A stretch of 64,000 nt of DNA from Xenopus tropicalis (lineage: Eukaryota > Chordata > Amphibia > Anura > Pipidae): assembly GCF_000004195.4 (NCBI RefSeq), contig NC_030677.2, forward strand, positions 40,921,142 to 40,985,141, in the 5' to 3' direction. Position 1 is the stretch's first letter. The number at the start of each line of letters is the position of its first letter. The position numbers and the translations under genes are program-made. Below, one piece after another: positions 22,831 to 35,644 of the stretch. Below the pieces are notes generated by a model. It had not been told where the DNA came from. It searched no databases and saw only the letters and a list, made by a program, of their open reading frames with translations.

Positions 22831-23577
22831 TCACCTTTTTCAAACCAACATGAAGTTTGTTCTCAAACTTTCCTTTCTAGTTGTGTGCTGTTTTATGTAA
22901 AGTAGGACCCAATGACCCAAATGCTTTGTGATATGGAAGCTCTGAATGGTAACACAGTGAGAAACATGATTATTATTATTATTATTATTTGGAATTGACT
23001 GTCTAATATGTGTAGTGTTGCCTAATGGCTCAATATTGGGCATTTAGCTATAGTTTTGAAGTCCTTTCATTGTATTTTAGTAACTGGACTCTTCCCCTGT
23101 CCTTTCAAAATGCCTGAGGATTAAAATTAAGTGGGGGCTCATACCACTAACCTCCAGTTGTTCAAACAGGCAATATCATTTTGCCTCAGAAGTAATTTAA
23201 AACTAATACCACTGCCTATAAAAGGTTATGGCTTCACATTCTGAATTTTATATATTGCACTTACTGTACCACCACAGTAGTTCACTAGCCCTGGATCAGT
23301 AAGTTTCTCTGTCTTATACACTCAGGTAACTGAAAGCAGCCCAGAGCATGTGCTGTTAATGTGCAGATTTAAGGATGGGAAGCTTCTAGGGGAATCTTCA
23401 GAGGCACAAATCTATACAGCTATAGGGCTATAAGTCTATCAGCTATAACCCTAGAAAGCCTGGTTATGCAAAAAATCTGCTTAATTAAGTCCCTTAGAAC
23501 CTTGTCTCTGCAAACACCTCTTTAGGGCAGGATTTAAAGTGCAAACACCACTAGGCTCCCCAAGTGCTCACTTCTGA

Positions 23578-23783
23578 CCCGCTGCGGCACATGGAGAGAT
23601 TAGTCACCCGTGACAAATCTCCCTTTTCACGGGCGACTAATCTCCCTGAAATGTCATCCCTCTGGCGAAAATTTAAATCGCCGGTGGGATGGCATACGCG
23701 GCACCGGTGGGATGCCTTTAGAGGAAACTTCCACGATTTTGGGAAATCGCAGTGGCTGGTGGGATGGCAGCCCTTACAGTACA
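23578..23783. mobile_element. MITE of the GGGGAGATTAGTCGCC family, diverged copy
   Basis: It contains GAGAGATTAGTCACCCGTGA, GGGCGACTAATCTCCC and GGTGGGATGGCATACGCGGC. The left end is CTGCGGCACATGGAG and the right end runs into GGGATGGCAGCCCTTA. The terminal inverted repeat is eroded. Confidence 0.7.
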
Positions 23784-23849
23784 CTGCTTACAAACCTCCC
23801 CACCTGCCCCTGAAGCACAGTGCTGGCTATACCGATTGGCAGTAATAAA

Positions 23850-25490
23850 GACTGGGAGGGCGGGGATTCAAATATCTGTTAAAATCTACTGTCTGCCCTG
23901 TCCCTAGTGCAGCTGTGGCACAGACAGCATACCACCCACTGATGTTTGGCTGACATGTCAACTGAACCAGTTAGATGCGCATTCCTTATACACAGAAATA
24001 TAAATAAAGAATCTTGTTGGCAAAACAGGTCTTCCTTTATTTCTTTTGCCCTTTATTGCCTAATCTATTGGCCAACTAGTTAAACCTACTTTTTTGCCTA
24101 CTATTGTGCTAATTTGGGCTAATTTATTGATTATTGGTTATTTACCTAGCATTAAGAATGGCTAACACAATGGCTACCATATCATATTTTGTTTCACATT
24201 CCAGCATGGCAAAATTTGTCTATATCCTTAATGCCTGCTTGCAGTATGCAGTGGAATTTAATGATTTAAAGAGGTGTTAGAGCTAAGCACTACTGTTGAG
24301 CTCTAACACCCAATAGAGCAGGATGGTGTTCAACTGCTCAAAACACGTTCTGATGAACTCTTCTTGAACAGTCTTGAAAGTGTTATTAAAAGGGGAATTC
24401 TAAGTGCTGGAAATCTTGGATTCTTGATATTTGATAAATATGGCCCTATATATCATCTTCAATAGATATATTCTAAATAAAAGAAATCTTCAGTTTTAGA
24501 AGAAATATAGTTAATGAGTATACAAAGGGATAAATATGGAGACATAGGCAGAACCAAAAATTGATAGCAGCAGAATCTGTGGACTGCAAATGTGCTTGCC
24601 TTGTGGTGCCGTAAGGCAAACATCACGCTAATACATTGTGAAGAGCCATTCAAGTGAGAAATGGCAGATGGGTGGGCAGATGGAAAATATGTGTAATCCC
24701 TTTTGCAAAAAAAACGCATTTTCCCCCCAAAAATAGTGGAATTCCAAGTAATAGTTTAGAGGCAAAAATCTTCAGTATTTTTTTCAAAACAAGCATATAC
24801 TTGCCTTAGAGTGAGAATTAACTCTGAAGACCGCTAGCACAAAGGGGCCTTCATAAAGCTTCCCCGTAATCTATAAATTGTCTATAATATTTCAAAATAA
24901 CATCTCTTTAAATGCAATTAAAAAACGGTAAGGTTTTAAGGCTGCTGGGAAAAACTAGCAACAACAGGTATAGTACTGGGGAGAGAAGAGAGTGAAAAAC
25001 ATTTAATAAACAAAGGTAAAATATCTTGCATCACAGATTCACTGTTTGAAAAGATCACCAATACTCCTGGCCTCTCCTGTACATGGAACCCAGTGGATGG
25101 CCTGAGGGAACGGCACCCCCTAGCAGTCAATTTATTGAAGAAAAGAGCCAGCACGACAGGTCCTTCCACAGTGGGATTAATCCTGGTGTTTATATCAGAC
25201 TTACACACCACTGTCCAGCATTGTCCAGCATTGTCCAAATTGATCCGTCCATTTTTGAGGTTAAAGTCCATACTAAATGCAAAGTCCATAAGGCCAAACT
25301 GTTATTACAATTAAGTGAAAAGTAAAGGCTATCTTACCCTATCACAGGAAGTGAAATGTATTACCTCACCCTGTTCTTTTGTTTCATATTTCATATGTGG
25401 ATGGAACCCCAAGCTAAAAAAGGAAAATCAGGGAATATGAAATGGTTATGAAACAAAAGTTATAAAACTGGTTTCACACAGTTTTACCAG
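23850..25490. other. Intergenic, no gene recognised
   Basis: AT-rich single-copy-looking sequence. Overlapping open frames near 24936-25325 on both strands include the short direct repeat CCAGCATTGTCCA (25214-25240), which argues against coding function. Confidence 0.5.
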
Positions 25491-25494
25491 GGGC

Positions 25495-25747
25495 CAGGGT
25501 CGGACTGGGCTCTAGTGGGCCCCGGTGGCCCAGACCCCACCCTTGCCAGTGCTCCCCCTCCTGACCGCTCCTCCCCTGACACGTCAAATTTACACGCTCG
25601 GAGGAGGACGTCGGGAGGGGGGCCCTGCGAGGGGGGTTAGGGGGGCCCCATGCGGGGGGGGGTTAGGGGACGCACCTGGCTGGGGGCACCTGCAGGGCCC
25701 CTGGGACAGGAGTCCCAGTGGGCCCTTCACCCCCCAGTCCGACCCTG
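25495..25747. mobile_element. hAT-type MITE (CAGGGTCGGACTGGG ends)
   Basis: Terminal inverted repeats CAGGGTCGGACTGGG and CCCAGTCCGACCCTG are exact. They are flanked by CCAGGGGC (25487-25494) and CTAGGGGC (25748-25755), an 8-bp target duplication with one mismatch. That length and the CAGGG terminus are typical of hAT. The interior has several G runs (25608-25675). The plus-strand open frame inside is low-complexity Gly/Pro and is not a gene. Confidence 0.85.
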
Positions 25748-25759
25748 CTAGGGGCTGCC

Positions 25760-28285
25760 CTAGTTACTAATGATGAGATGCACTTGTTGGCTATGGTCAA
25801 GCCTGGGGGCCACAACAAGCTATTTTACTTATGTGAAAACAATGGAAGTAGTAAATAATATGTTTATTTTGGTGCTAAGATATTGCAGAATGCTAAAAAA
25901 AATTTCTTTTGACCCGTGTGTCAATTTATTCCAAGATTCTATTTTAATCCTGGCTGACGATGGATATCAATGAGGAGCAGGAAACTAATCAGTTACCAGC
26001 TTCAGTTATTTCTCCTCCTCATTCAACTCGCAATCAAAGACAAGAACGCTGCACACTGATTGCCTGTTTCTTTTCTCTGAACGGCGACAGTTATCTATGT
26101 CAACATATTCATTTGCAGCAAAACCACTTCAGAAGCCCTTGTCTGAGAAAACTGTACAATGTTAATGTAGAGAGACTATTCACATGGAAAATTGTGCAGT
26201 GAGAAACCTAATAACATGTATTTCCGTTATCATTAGGCATCTCTGGCCAGGCATTTGCAGAACCATATCAAGCTCATGTTCATGTTTGCCTTTAGTTACC
26301 CTTTAGGATAGAATGTGCCAATCACATCAGCATTCTGAATGCTCGGATTGTTTTAGCTGTTGCCATAGTGGCAAAACGAGCTCCTAGAACACTGAGGAAA
26401 ATAAGCATCTTGTTCTTTTTTGAAGCTAATGCATTATAATTAAACGTAAGTATTTCAAGATGCAGCTTTGTTAACAGCTAATCTAGGAAGGAGGGGGTTA
26501 GATCCACGCAAAGCTACCACTTTGGGGAGCGGAAGGACTAGAGAAAAACACAACAGCCAGGGCCATTTTAATAAATGGAAAAATGGAAGATAGCTCAGGG
26601 TCCATCAGATATTTAATTTGCTATAACTATGGACTGACTGACTGTAAGCAAAGACTATTTCTCTGCCTTATTATATTCAAGTTCTTCTGCTTGAGGGTAA
26701 TTATGCTACCATTATGCTGACCATTATGCTGACAAATCAGCATTTTGCTCTTGCATGTTCACTTTTCAATGGTGTAGCTGGTGAAGCTAAAAGTCTTCAG
26801 TCCCAACAGGAAATTGTTATTAGAGCTAGCCACATCTATGGTTATACCCCAAGCTTGTTCTTTAAGACAAGCATTTAAGGCTTTCAAACAAAAAATGCAA
26901 TAAAGTAAAATACCCACAACTACCATATAATATAAAATGGTAGCAAAATGTTCAATACTATAGCTAGAACCGGGTATCCACAAGGAAAACTGGACAATTA
27001 ACACCAAAACATTAAGCTCAGCATTTAAAAAATATAGTATTTTTTGCAAATGTTACCAAAATGTTACCTCAAATGCAACTGTTATTTCCTAAACTAAAAT
27101 AATTGATCCCTATTTTGCTTCAGACAAAAAAAAGGCATTTATAATACCCCACGCCGTGTTCAAAGTGACCATGTCTGAATGTCAGCATATTACCTGCCCT
27201 CTTGCTCACCAAGAAAGACAGTTCCACTGGAACAGAACAAAGACATCAATATGCATTTGTTGTCAGGAAGATGCGGTACCATGAATAAAGACGTCAGCCT
27301 TCTGTTATTCCTTGCATGCCAATCATCCTTTAGTCCCTGTGCTGTACATCAGTAAAGCATGCACGTCTGAATGCAAATATTATGTTTCTGCTTGTTTAGT
27401 GAATGCATTATAAGTAAAAGCTAATAACCAATTTCTCACCCGCTAAGGAAGACAAATAAAATGTGGTTGCAGTAATGCAAGGCATTTGGAAGACCTTGGC
27501 TATAGAAAGCCCCAGTAGTTTTGAAACCGCTGCAATCTAAACATAAATAAGAAGAATAACACAATGTTCCACTGCCTTCCAGCATCAGAGCCATCTTTCC
27601 CTTTCTTGCACAGAGAAAGCCATTAGATATCAGTCAGCCCAGTGTGCCAGATGACAGCTTACCTGATGAGTAAAGAGCTGCAAAAGAACACAGCGTGTAT
27701 TTGTGAGAGCATATTCCATCTAAATTACATGTAATGGGCTTTTGGTTTTAGTGCATTTACAATGTAGCAGTAAGAGGCATAAGTTTCCAGAGTGGATTTA
27801 CTCTTTTATCTCCAATACAGCAAGTATTTTTTGGGCAATTTGTGTATTTGTTCTGCAGGTGTAGAAAGAGCAACAAGATGGGTGTATAAATGGTGCTTTC
27901 CAAGTAAGGGGGTCTCATATTTCCTGGCTTGTGGTCTGAGGTTCTGAAGTGAATTCCCTATTATGCACTGCAACATGAAGTAGGTGGTTAAATGAGGATC
28001 AAACTTTCTGGAGTAAATAGCTGTAGTATGCAGCTGTCCTGATAAACTGGAGAACCTGCTCTTCTATTTGGGCAAAATGGCCTCCACCTTGGCAGTGCAT
28101 ATTACTCCTCACACTGTCCACTGTCATAGGAACTTTGTCTCAACAATCCCTTGTCATATTCTTGGGAAATAATAAACATTAATAAAACTCCCAAAAAGCA
28201 GGTACTTTATCAACCAATTTCCTCATGGTTAGAGCACTGTCATCTATTCATTTTTCCACTTCCAGCATATGTATTACACTTTGTT
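25760..28285. other. Intergenic, no gene recognised
   Basis: Mostly non-repetitive by eye. The part at about 26200-28200 has no palindromes and moderate GC, so it is the best candidate here for conserved non-coding sequence, though I cannot test that. Open frames at 25770-26202 and 26759-27049 show no domain. Confidence 0.5.
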
Positions 28286-28293
28286 TTTATAAA

Positions 28294-29192
28294 TGTAGGG
28301 GTTTGACAAAATGGGCCCCGTAGGATGACACCCCTAGGACAGGCCCCAGGATGGTACTGGTTTGGGTTGTCACTAGTTAAAAGGGAGTATCCCTGCAGTT
28401 CTGGTTACAGCCACAGGGTGGTGTGTAAGGTTATAAAAAGGGATGCAGCCATGTGCTGTGAGGTTTTGCAGCCTGGGACCTCCCTCTGGATAGAGGTGTG
28501 CAACAGGCCTGGGTAGTAGATAGCAAGTTTCTATAATAGGTCACTCTAGGAGTGACATGTAGGAAGATAAGCTAGAAAGGGCAGACATTGCCCCTCCAGG
28601 AGTGATAAAGGGTTAAGACCCCCCAGCAATCCATCAGCTGGAGATCAGGGCCCAAAGGTCTAGTCAGGTGGATTAAGCTACTGCTAGAGGGAGATTCCTA
28701 ATCTGAGGGTGCTCAGGCGAGAGTACCGGGGTGAGCACCTAGATAGGATCACTTGGCGGGAGTACCGTGGGTAGCCCAACAGGAGAGAGGTTCTCTAAGA
28801 GTGAAGTTAAGGAGACGGTGCCCTGATGCATGTATTCCACTCCTGGAGAGGTCTGCCCTGAATAAAGAGATTCACCTGGTTCATTATACCCACGTGTGTC
28901 TGGCTCTTTCCTATCAAGGGATCACCTACTGGCCGGTAGCCAAATACCCCAAGGGAGGGGCAAGGTGCCGGGAGTTGTGCGGAGTCCCAGTCAAGGATTA
29001 AAATGTAATATCAAGTTCCCAGGGTGGGAGTTCTAGTCCCACAGCATCACCCCTGGGTGGAGGCACGCCATTGAACTGTACAGCACCTGTCCCCAATAGT
29101 AAGCGGGGGCTCAGGACTGTAGCGCCAAAGTAATAGCCAGTAGCAGCAAAAGCCAATAGCCAATAGCCAGTAGCCAGCAAAAGTGGGCTACA
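28294..29192 (+). mobile_element. Solo LTR of an LTR retroelement
   Basis: This 899-bp unit starts TGTAGGGG and ends GGGCTACA, so TGTAG and CTACA are inverted ends as in LTRs. It is flanked by TAAA at 28290-28293 and 29193-29196, a 4-bp target duplication. Plus-strand signals are in LTR order: a TATA-like TTATAAAAAG at 28431-28440 (U3), then AATAAA at 28861-28866 followed by a GT/T-rich stretch. No gag, pol or env reading frame adjoins, so it is a solo LTR left by recombination. Gypsy or ERV origin cannot be decided from the LTR alone. Confidence 0.8.
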
Positions 29193-29196
29193 TAAA

Positions 29197-30630
29197 TATG
29201 CAATGTATTATTATTACCTAATATAGTGTTCTTTGAGGACAACTATTTTTAGAAATACATATAGGTGAATAACACTGATATCCATAATACCATCTGATAT
29301 TTTACATTCTGAATTTTAACCCTGGCTGTTTCTCTTTACCACAGTGTTTCTGGTGCAGGTAGAAACCTGGCAAAAAGGCAGGAGCCCATCTGATGCTAGT
29401 TCAAAGCTCAATTCTTTTTGTTTTGAAGCTACGTGTATGTATGTGTACAAATGTCTACACAACACAGCATTAATTAGATTATACTTAACATTTATTTTCT
29501 AATACACAATTGACAACATTGGAACAAGTTCCACAATTCCAGGCTGTATTTTAGGCAGTAAAATCAATTGAGAGACAAGTTCCTCTCGGAATAATATAAG
29601 GCTTAGATATGCACGCAGTCTTTGGGCTGTTACTTCCACTGCATATTAAGCATCTAAAGATAGCATCCAACATTTCTATTAAAAGAGCACCCAAAGGCAG
29701 ATGAACTAAACTGCTGCTTTCTGTCAGATTAATGATTTGTTCATCTTGATAGATCACCCACAGACATTAAAACTAGGGAGAGTCATTTACTGTCTGGAGA
29801 GCTAAAGCCAGACATTCCATGTAAGATATGTGTTTCTTAAGGAAATATTGCTATGTTGCCAAGGACAATGTATTTAACTGGGAACAAAATCACAAATTCC
29901 TTGATTTTTAACAACTCGCAATACACTTTCTGCACCCGGTGTAGCACTATTTAAAGTTAACTATTTATTTAAATTTAAAAACGTTAAAAGTACTGCCAGC
30001 ACATGTACATTGTTTTGACGGAAGATAATTCATAGCTAAAAAGCCCAGATTCTGGTATCTGACTATGCAGGGGTATGATTACAATGATATGTTCACTATG
30101 ATCTCTTGTGTACTATGTTGATTGTACCAAGTTATCCTGCGCTGCCCAGTCAATACTAGACCAATGTTCAGTCCCTGGTTCTCCATACAGTGGATCTCTG
30201 GATGGTCTGGGTTCCCATGCCTGGGATCATGAAAGTTGTCGTTCAAACATAATTGGAAGGCTTCAGCTTGTTTACCCATGATTTATGTAATTTTCTGTTT
30301 TTCTGTCTGTTTTCATTGCCAGGAGCTCTCTTTCCTCTAATGGTGAGCATACATGGGCCCATTAAAGCTATTGACTCAGTCCCTCGTGACCAAGTCATCA
30401 ACTTATTGGCAAGTGTATTTGAAAATTCTGCTGAAAGAGTAGTGCATCATTGTGTTGATGCTCTGCTCATCCAGCAGGTCTCTGTAGGCCCCACTGGATG
30501 ATCCAATCATTTGGGAAAGCATTCAGATCAGTCTGATTTGGCCCAGCATGTTGGTGCTGGGATAAAATATGGGAATGGAAATAGTTAATGCAATGTCTGG
30601 CAGTTGGCAGCAGCCCCCAAGGTTGGCCCT
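29197..30630. other. Intergenic, no gene recognised
   Basis: AT-rich. The stretch 30325-30560 (GAGCATACATGGGCCCATTA... and ATCCAATCATTTGGGAAAGC) looks like the remains of another MITE, but its ends could not be paired. The open frame at 30253-30501 lies across it and is rejected as coding. Confidence 0.5.
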
Positions 30631-30633
30631 GAG

Positions 30634-30942
30634 TAAGGGCAGTGACACATGGGGAGATTAGTCGCCGCGCGGCAAATCTTCATTGTCGCGGGCGACTAAT
30701 CTACTCGCAATGCCATCCCACCGGCTAGAATGTAAATTGCTGGTGTGATGGCATACGCAATTTGCCTAAGTCGCCCCAAAGTTTCCTCTCAAGGCAACTT
30801 CGGCAAATCGCGGCACCGCGTATGCCATCCCACCGGCGATTTACATTCTAGCCGGTGGGATGGCATTGCGGGGAGATTAGTCGCCTGCGACAACAAAGAT
30901 TTGTTGCGCGGCGACTAATCTCCCCGTGTGTCACTGCCCTAA
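30634..30942. mobile_element. MITE of the GGGGAGATTAGTCGCC family, most complete copy
   Basis: Ends TAAGGGCAGTGACACATGGG and CCGTGTGTCACTGCCCTAAT are inverted. Internal arms AATGCCATCCCACCGGCTAG and its inverse lie near 30712 and 30850. A GAGGCAACTT-like dyad (TTTCCTCTCAAGGCAACTTC) is at the middle. At 309 bp it can serve as the reference copy for the truncated ones. Confidence 0.85.
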
Positions 30943-31222
30943 TAGGTGTAGGTTAGTGAAAACCTATAGGTAGTGCAAGCGAGAGAGAGATGTACTGTAT
31001 GTGCACTGTGGTGCTTGGCATGACGGAGGAGCAGCAGCAAAACAATAGTTTTTCGGTGACCCCCTCAATGGTTTACAGACTGGAGATTTCATGATATAAG
31101 AGAATAAATGATAAGTAGGTTTCAGAAAGGAAATCTATTAGTCATATCCCACTGATAAGTCCTGAATTAAATATAAGAATAAACAGCAAAGATTTCAGTG
31201 ACATGACCAGGTGCATCCTAAT

Positions 31223-31264
31223 CTCCTAACGCGTTTCGCACCATGTGGCACTTCATCAGAGGAG
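31223..31264 (-). ncRNA. Hammerhead-ribozyme-like motif, intact core
   Basis: Reading the minus strand: CTCCT (stem I), CTGATGA (core), A, GTGCC-ACAT-GGTGC (stem II with G-U pairs), GAAA (core), then the very short stem III A-C/G-U, the cleavage-site U, and AGGAG closing stem I. All core bases are as expected. One extra A sits between the CTGATGA box and stem II, so activity is uncertain. Confidence 0.55.
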
Positions 31265-31267
31265 GTC

Positions 31268-31309
31268 CTCCTCTGATAAAGCGCCACACGGTGCGAAACG
31301 CGTTAGGAG
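31268..31309 (+). ncRNA. Hammerhead-ribozyme-like motif, mutated core
   Basis: It has the same 42-nt layout as the minus-strand motif. Stem II here is GCGCC-ACAC-GGTGC. The core box reads CTGATAA instead of CTGATGA, so the catalytic G8 is A. This copy should be inactive if the assignment is right. Confidence 0.5.
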
Positions 31310-31429
31310 ATTAGGATGCACCTGGTCATGTTTTGGTATAGTATGCTTTTGTTATGAGTTATGTTTTTGTTTATTTGAGCCAATAAATTTTGTTGTTTTT
31401 ATTCCACTGAAATCTTTGCTGTTTATTCA

Positions 31430-34400
31430 TGATATAAGAGAGACTGTGAGTATGCTAAGTGTGTTACTTGGAATGGGCCATCGTTGCTTAAAGGTTATAT
31501 CATTGTCAGTCCTGTAAAAAGTCTGCTACAAAAAAAGTCCTTCTTGGGTTATCGTATTTATGTGACTCATCTGCTTTTCACAGCAAAGGCCTACATAAAT
31601 ACTTTTCTAGTGACTGGAGTTCATGGGTGGCCCTGTTGCAGTCAGGTGCACAGAAACATTTGTTCTAATAACAGAACCTCCTGAGCACAATATAGATATG
31701 TGGGTACATGTACTATTTGTGACTTTGACACCTGCTGCTTTCCTAAAATTTAACTTAGTAACACAGTCTACAAAATGTGATACCAGCATGTTGGTCGCAG
31801 CACCAACACCTCTGGACTGGCAATATGTACAATCTGGTTAATGCCAAAAGGGGCTGCTATAAGATTCCTCATTTATTGGCCTTGTTTGGGCCTCTCTTTA
31901 CTTGAAATACCAGGGCCTATGTCAGTTTGGACCTGGACAACAAAGAACATTGACAGTATATCTTTAATAATATTTAATTAAAACATTTCAATGTATCTTC
32001 AAGACACCTGAAAATCTATAACTATTTTCAGCAAAAGGACAGCTAATATTGATTATTGTAAGCTGCTGTTTGGAGACCTGAGATGTTGTCAATGTTCTGT
32101 TCTTTCGGCTGATAGCATCAGTAATGCCTTGTCAGATGTAATGTACCATGTATCAGCTTTTCGGTTTTATACTGATGTGTTATAGGTCCTATAGATCATG
32201 TTATTGGGATTTGGTTACTGTAGTGTGCTCTATTGATCTGAAGGTCTCTGGATATAGTCCTGGAAATGCAGCAAAGCAGAAGAAATTGTTAACATATGCT
32301 CTGGATTGCTAAAGCTAAATTGAGGTTGGAAGAACTGGGAAAAGGGAAAGCTGGGTAGGAAACTTTGCAATTTGCCCATGCTGTGGCCTTGCTATATAGT
32401 AGCAGTGACCTTTTTATGGTCTTGTTGCAATTTCTTCCCTGGACTATTTTCATGCAGGCTGGTAACTAGAATAGGTTTAGAGCAGGTTGTAGGTCATGGA
32501 ACCTACTGTGTGGACTTGGTAAAGAGCAGCCAGCATGCACGTTTAGGAAAATGTAGTCTTTGAACATCTATTGTTCATGGCCACAGTTCACCCCCCAGTG
32601 CTGGGAGCTGAGCTGCAGACCCCCGAGCAAAAGGTGACCTTTTACAGTAACAAAATTGAGAATGCAGGACTTAATAGTCCTAAAATAATAAATAAATCAT
32701 GCTAAAATCCAGCTAGCAACCATGGACATTTGTATGTATATAAAATACTTAGAGCTTAAAATAATCTTAGAATATAACTGTATGTAATCCAAGTTAACGG
32801 ATCTATATTATGCATGCACATAATCTATTCAATTTAATTGCTACTTGCAAGATTCCCATTTGTCTAAAACCTTAAAGTTCATCCTTTGTTACTGAACCAA
32901 CCCAATCCAAATCTGTAATATTATGTAACTTTAAAGCTCTGGACAGCAACAAATCTGTGTTCACAACTTTATTGATTTTGTTTAAATTTTTGGTCGAACG
33001 TTCTGCCAAATCCCTGCTCTGTATTTGGTCTGTTTTAGACTGTTTATTCTCCATATCTAAATAACTGTCCAAATACATGTTTACATGCTAGAGTGCAATA
33101 CCAAATGCTAAGTGTGACAAATACCTTTGAATGTAAGTAACAAGGTGTAGCTATACAGGGCAGCTGCTGAGTAATTCCAGGCACAAGGCAAGAAGCCAGG
33201 AACTTTCACCTTGGGCTACATGGAACTCAATTTCTAAAGCTAGACTCATGTTATCCCCAGCCAGCAAGATCGGTATCTTCATTAAATGAAAACTCAACAG
33301 TAATCTGTGTCTAGACAAAATGCAGTAATGGAACAATAAATGTTTGGATGAGTTTTGTTTGGGCTGATTAAACAACATTTATTATCTCTGTTTATCTTTG
33401 GTTTCCAAGTCTTGGGGATGAAGGGCATGTCAGAGTGACGAGTAACATATTAATGTACCATCTCTGGGGATTCTGATAGTCAGAGCTTTCTACTGGGCCA
33501 TCAGATATTTGTGCCATTCTTACAGGAAGTTTTTGTTGTTGGATAAATACCAGATACAACAATTGTTCACTTTGTAAATGTTATGAGTTATGATGGCTCT
33601 TACCTCTGCTCTTGAAGCACTAATAGCGTTTAGTGAAAATAGTATGGGAACAAGCACAGGGTAAAGAGCTACACACTTTGCTATTTGCAAAAGACATTTA
33701 TTAACTGAAGCACATATTCGAAGTGAATGCAAAGAAGAAAACACTTATTAAAACCTTTTTCTCTTTCATTATTGTTCCCCTATTAAGGCAAGCTCAGTAC
33801 ACTATTCAGTAAAAAAATAAGTACTATTGCTGCCCACTGACAAAAGAACCTAGACAAACATATCTTATAATGTAGTTATTAAAACACCAACCCATCAATA
33901 CATTAATTACTGTCAAAATAGTCCACTAGAAAGAAAGAGCACTCAGAGGGTTTGTGCAGAACATATGTGTTGCATTTTGTTTTAATAAGGAAATATGGTT
34001 TCTGTTATTCCAGCACAGAGCAGGACAAAGACTGAAAGTGAAGGTAGTTTAACTTGCCAAGTACCAGTGCAACTCTGGGAGCAACTCTGGGAGGAGGGGA
34101 ATGGAGCTCAATAGATTACAAGTCCACTGAGAATGCCTCTATATAAGCCCTCTGAGGCTAATACCATTAGGCTGATTCCCAGTTTGCTGATAAGCGCAGG
34201 CCGGAAATTAGCCCCTACACTGGCATCAGCCTTCTTCTTTTCCTGCACCCAGAACAAATGTGTCAGCCCGAGTGCAGGCACATGCAATGGATTTCTGTGC
34301 AGAAACAAGTGATTATGCAACACAATGGTTCCAAGTGTTGGTAGAGAAGAAGGCTGATGCCAGCATAGGGGCAGATTCTCTCACTGCATTTATTCACAGG

Positions 34401-35600
34401 CCGAAAATCCACTAGATATGGCACTAGTCTAAACCTGGCACTGTGCAGGCAAATTTATCAAAAATCACAGGATTTTTCCTAATTTGGACTGTAACTTTTC
34501 ACATTATTTGTGGCTTTTTTCATAATTTAGAACATTTATGAAAAATGACTAATGGGTTAATCACAAAAAGTTGCATGTTTCCATGCATTTTCAAGCAAAT
34601 TGTTAAATCCTCAATGGTGCAAAAATCTAGGAAAGAATACACTTGCCTTTAACTTCTGTGTTGTCTCGACAGGTTTTAGGCTACGTAATTCTGTACACAA
34701 CTGTAGGAAAAAATTGACTTTTTCACAATTTTGCACAATCACGATCAGATGTTCTAGACTGCACTGTCTAGTGAATTGCCCCAGGGAAAAGAGAGATGTT
34801 TGTTTACACAAAGCTCATCATCTATATTTAAAGAAATGATACTTATCTATCCATTTTTTGTTTCTCACCAATCTGATGCCTTTATAATCACATCATGCAA
34901 TCGGCCACAATTACCAATTGGCAGGGAATAATAAAAGATAAATGGCACTGTGAAACAGTGGTGTGATGCAAAATGCAAGTTAGAGGTGGTAAAATTTGAC
35001 TAGAGTTAATTGAATTGTGTAACTGTGGAAATACCGTAGCTGCAGGACTATGGACAGAGGACTTAATAGAGTGCTTAGCAGAGGGACCTGTATGATACCA
35101 TTATTGGTATATAATTCCCCTGAAAAACTGGTTTCTATTGGAATCAATATTAGTTTTGCATATGAAAAAAAGAGATGTGTACAGTACCTCTTAATTAGAT
35201 ACTTGTGCCCTTCCCCGTTAAAACTTTACTAAAGGACCAGTAACAAAAAAAAAAAAGACAATGACTTAACATACCAGTTATATGTTTCTGTTTCTCTCTA
35301 CCTACCCAACTTCTCCTGGCAAAATGTGAGCAGATGGCTGGTCTTTGATTCCTCCTCACCTCCCTCTGGTTCTCTGCTTACAGTGCTATTATCTTTGTAC
35401 TGTAACTGATTATTCCTTTGCATTATTTATTCAGAACCAACATTTGTTCATTTGCATTAATGCTTTCACCGTGTCAAAGACTGCTTCTTCATCCAGCTGC
35501 TTATTTCCAGAATGAATGGTGGGGTGGTAAAATCCAAGTATTTGCAGTTTTAGCATTTTTAGTTTAGTAGTGAGACTGTTGTGAAAAAGGGCTCAAGCTT
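31430..35600. other. Intergenic, no gene recognised
   Basis: Long AT-rich stretch. At 34168-34440 there is a diverged relative of the GGCTGATGCCA family (TAGGCTGATTCCCAGTTTGC and AAGGCTGATGCCAGCATAGG, with GAGTGCAGGCACATGCAATG as in 52333-52667). Otherwise no domains, splice patterns or clear repeats were seen. Confidence 0.5.
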
Positions 35601-35620
35601 ACATTGCCCTTTTACAAATA

Positions 35621-35644
35621 CAGTGGTGTGAAAAACTATTTGCC
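35621..35644. repeat. Isolated 24-bp Tc1 terminus
   Basis: CAGTGGTGTGAAAAACTATT followed by TGCC is exactly the first 24 bases of the Tc1 family in this window, preceded by TA. It stops where the palindromic MITE begins. It is either a stub of a deleted Tc1 copy or a shared end of the palindromic MITE. Confidence 0.7.

Larger units (their letters stand above)
31172..31427. repeat. Head-to-head inverted retroelement ends with hammerhead-like cores
   Basis: AATAAACAGCAAAGATTTCA at the left recurs inverted at the right (TGAAATCTTTGCTGTTTATT). GACCAGGTGCATCCTAATCT is also paired with its inverse. The left arm has lost about 80 bp relative to the right arm. The centre is a pair of oppositely oriented hammerhead-ribozyme-like motifs. 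Penelope-like retroelements are known to carry hammerhead motifs in their terminal repeats and to form inverted partial copies, so that class is my best guess. Confidence 0.65.

Noticed and set aside
28294..29192. Full LTR retroelement or provirus
   Set aside because: Only one LTR is present, with target duplications immediately outside both ends and no gag, pol or env sequence.
30253..30501. Plus-strand 82-codon ORF starting in unique sequence
   Set aside because: It crosses what looks like a decayed repeat and has no domain, acceptor or donor that would make it an exon.
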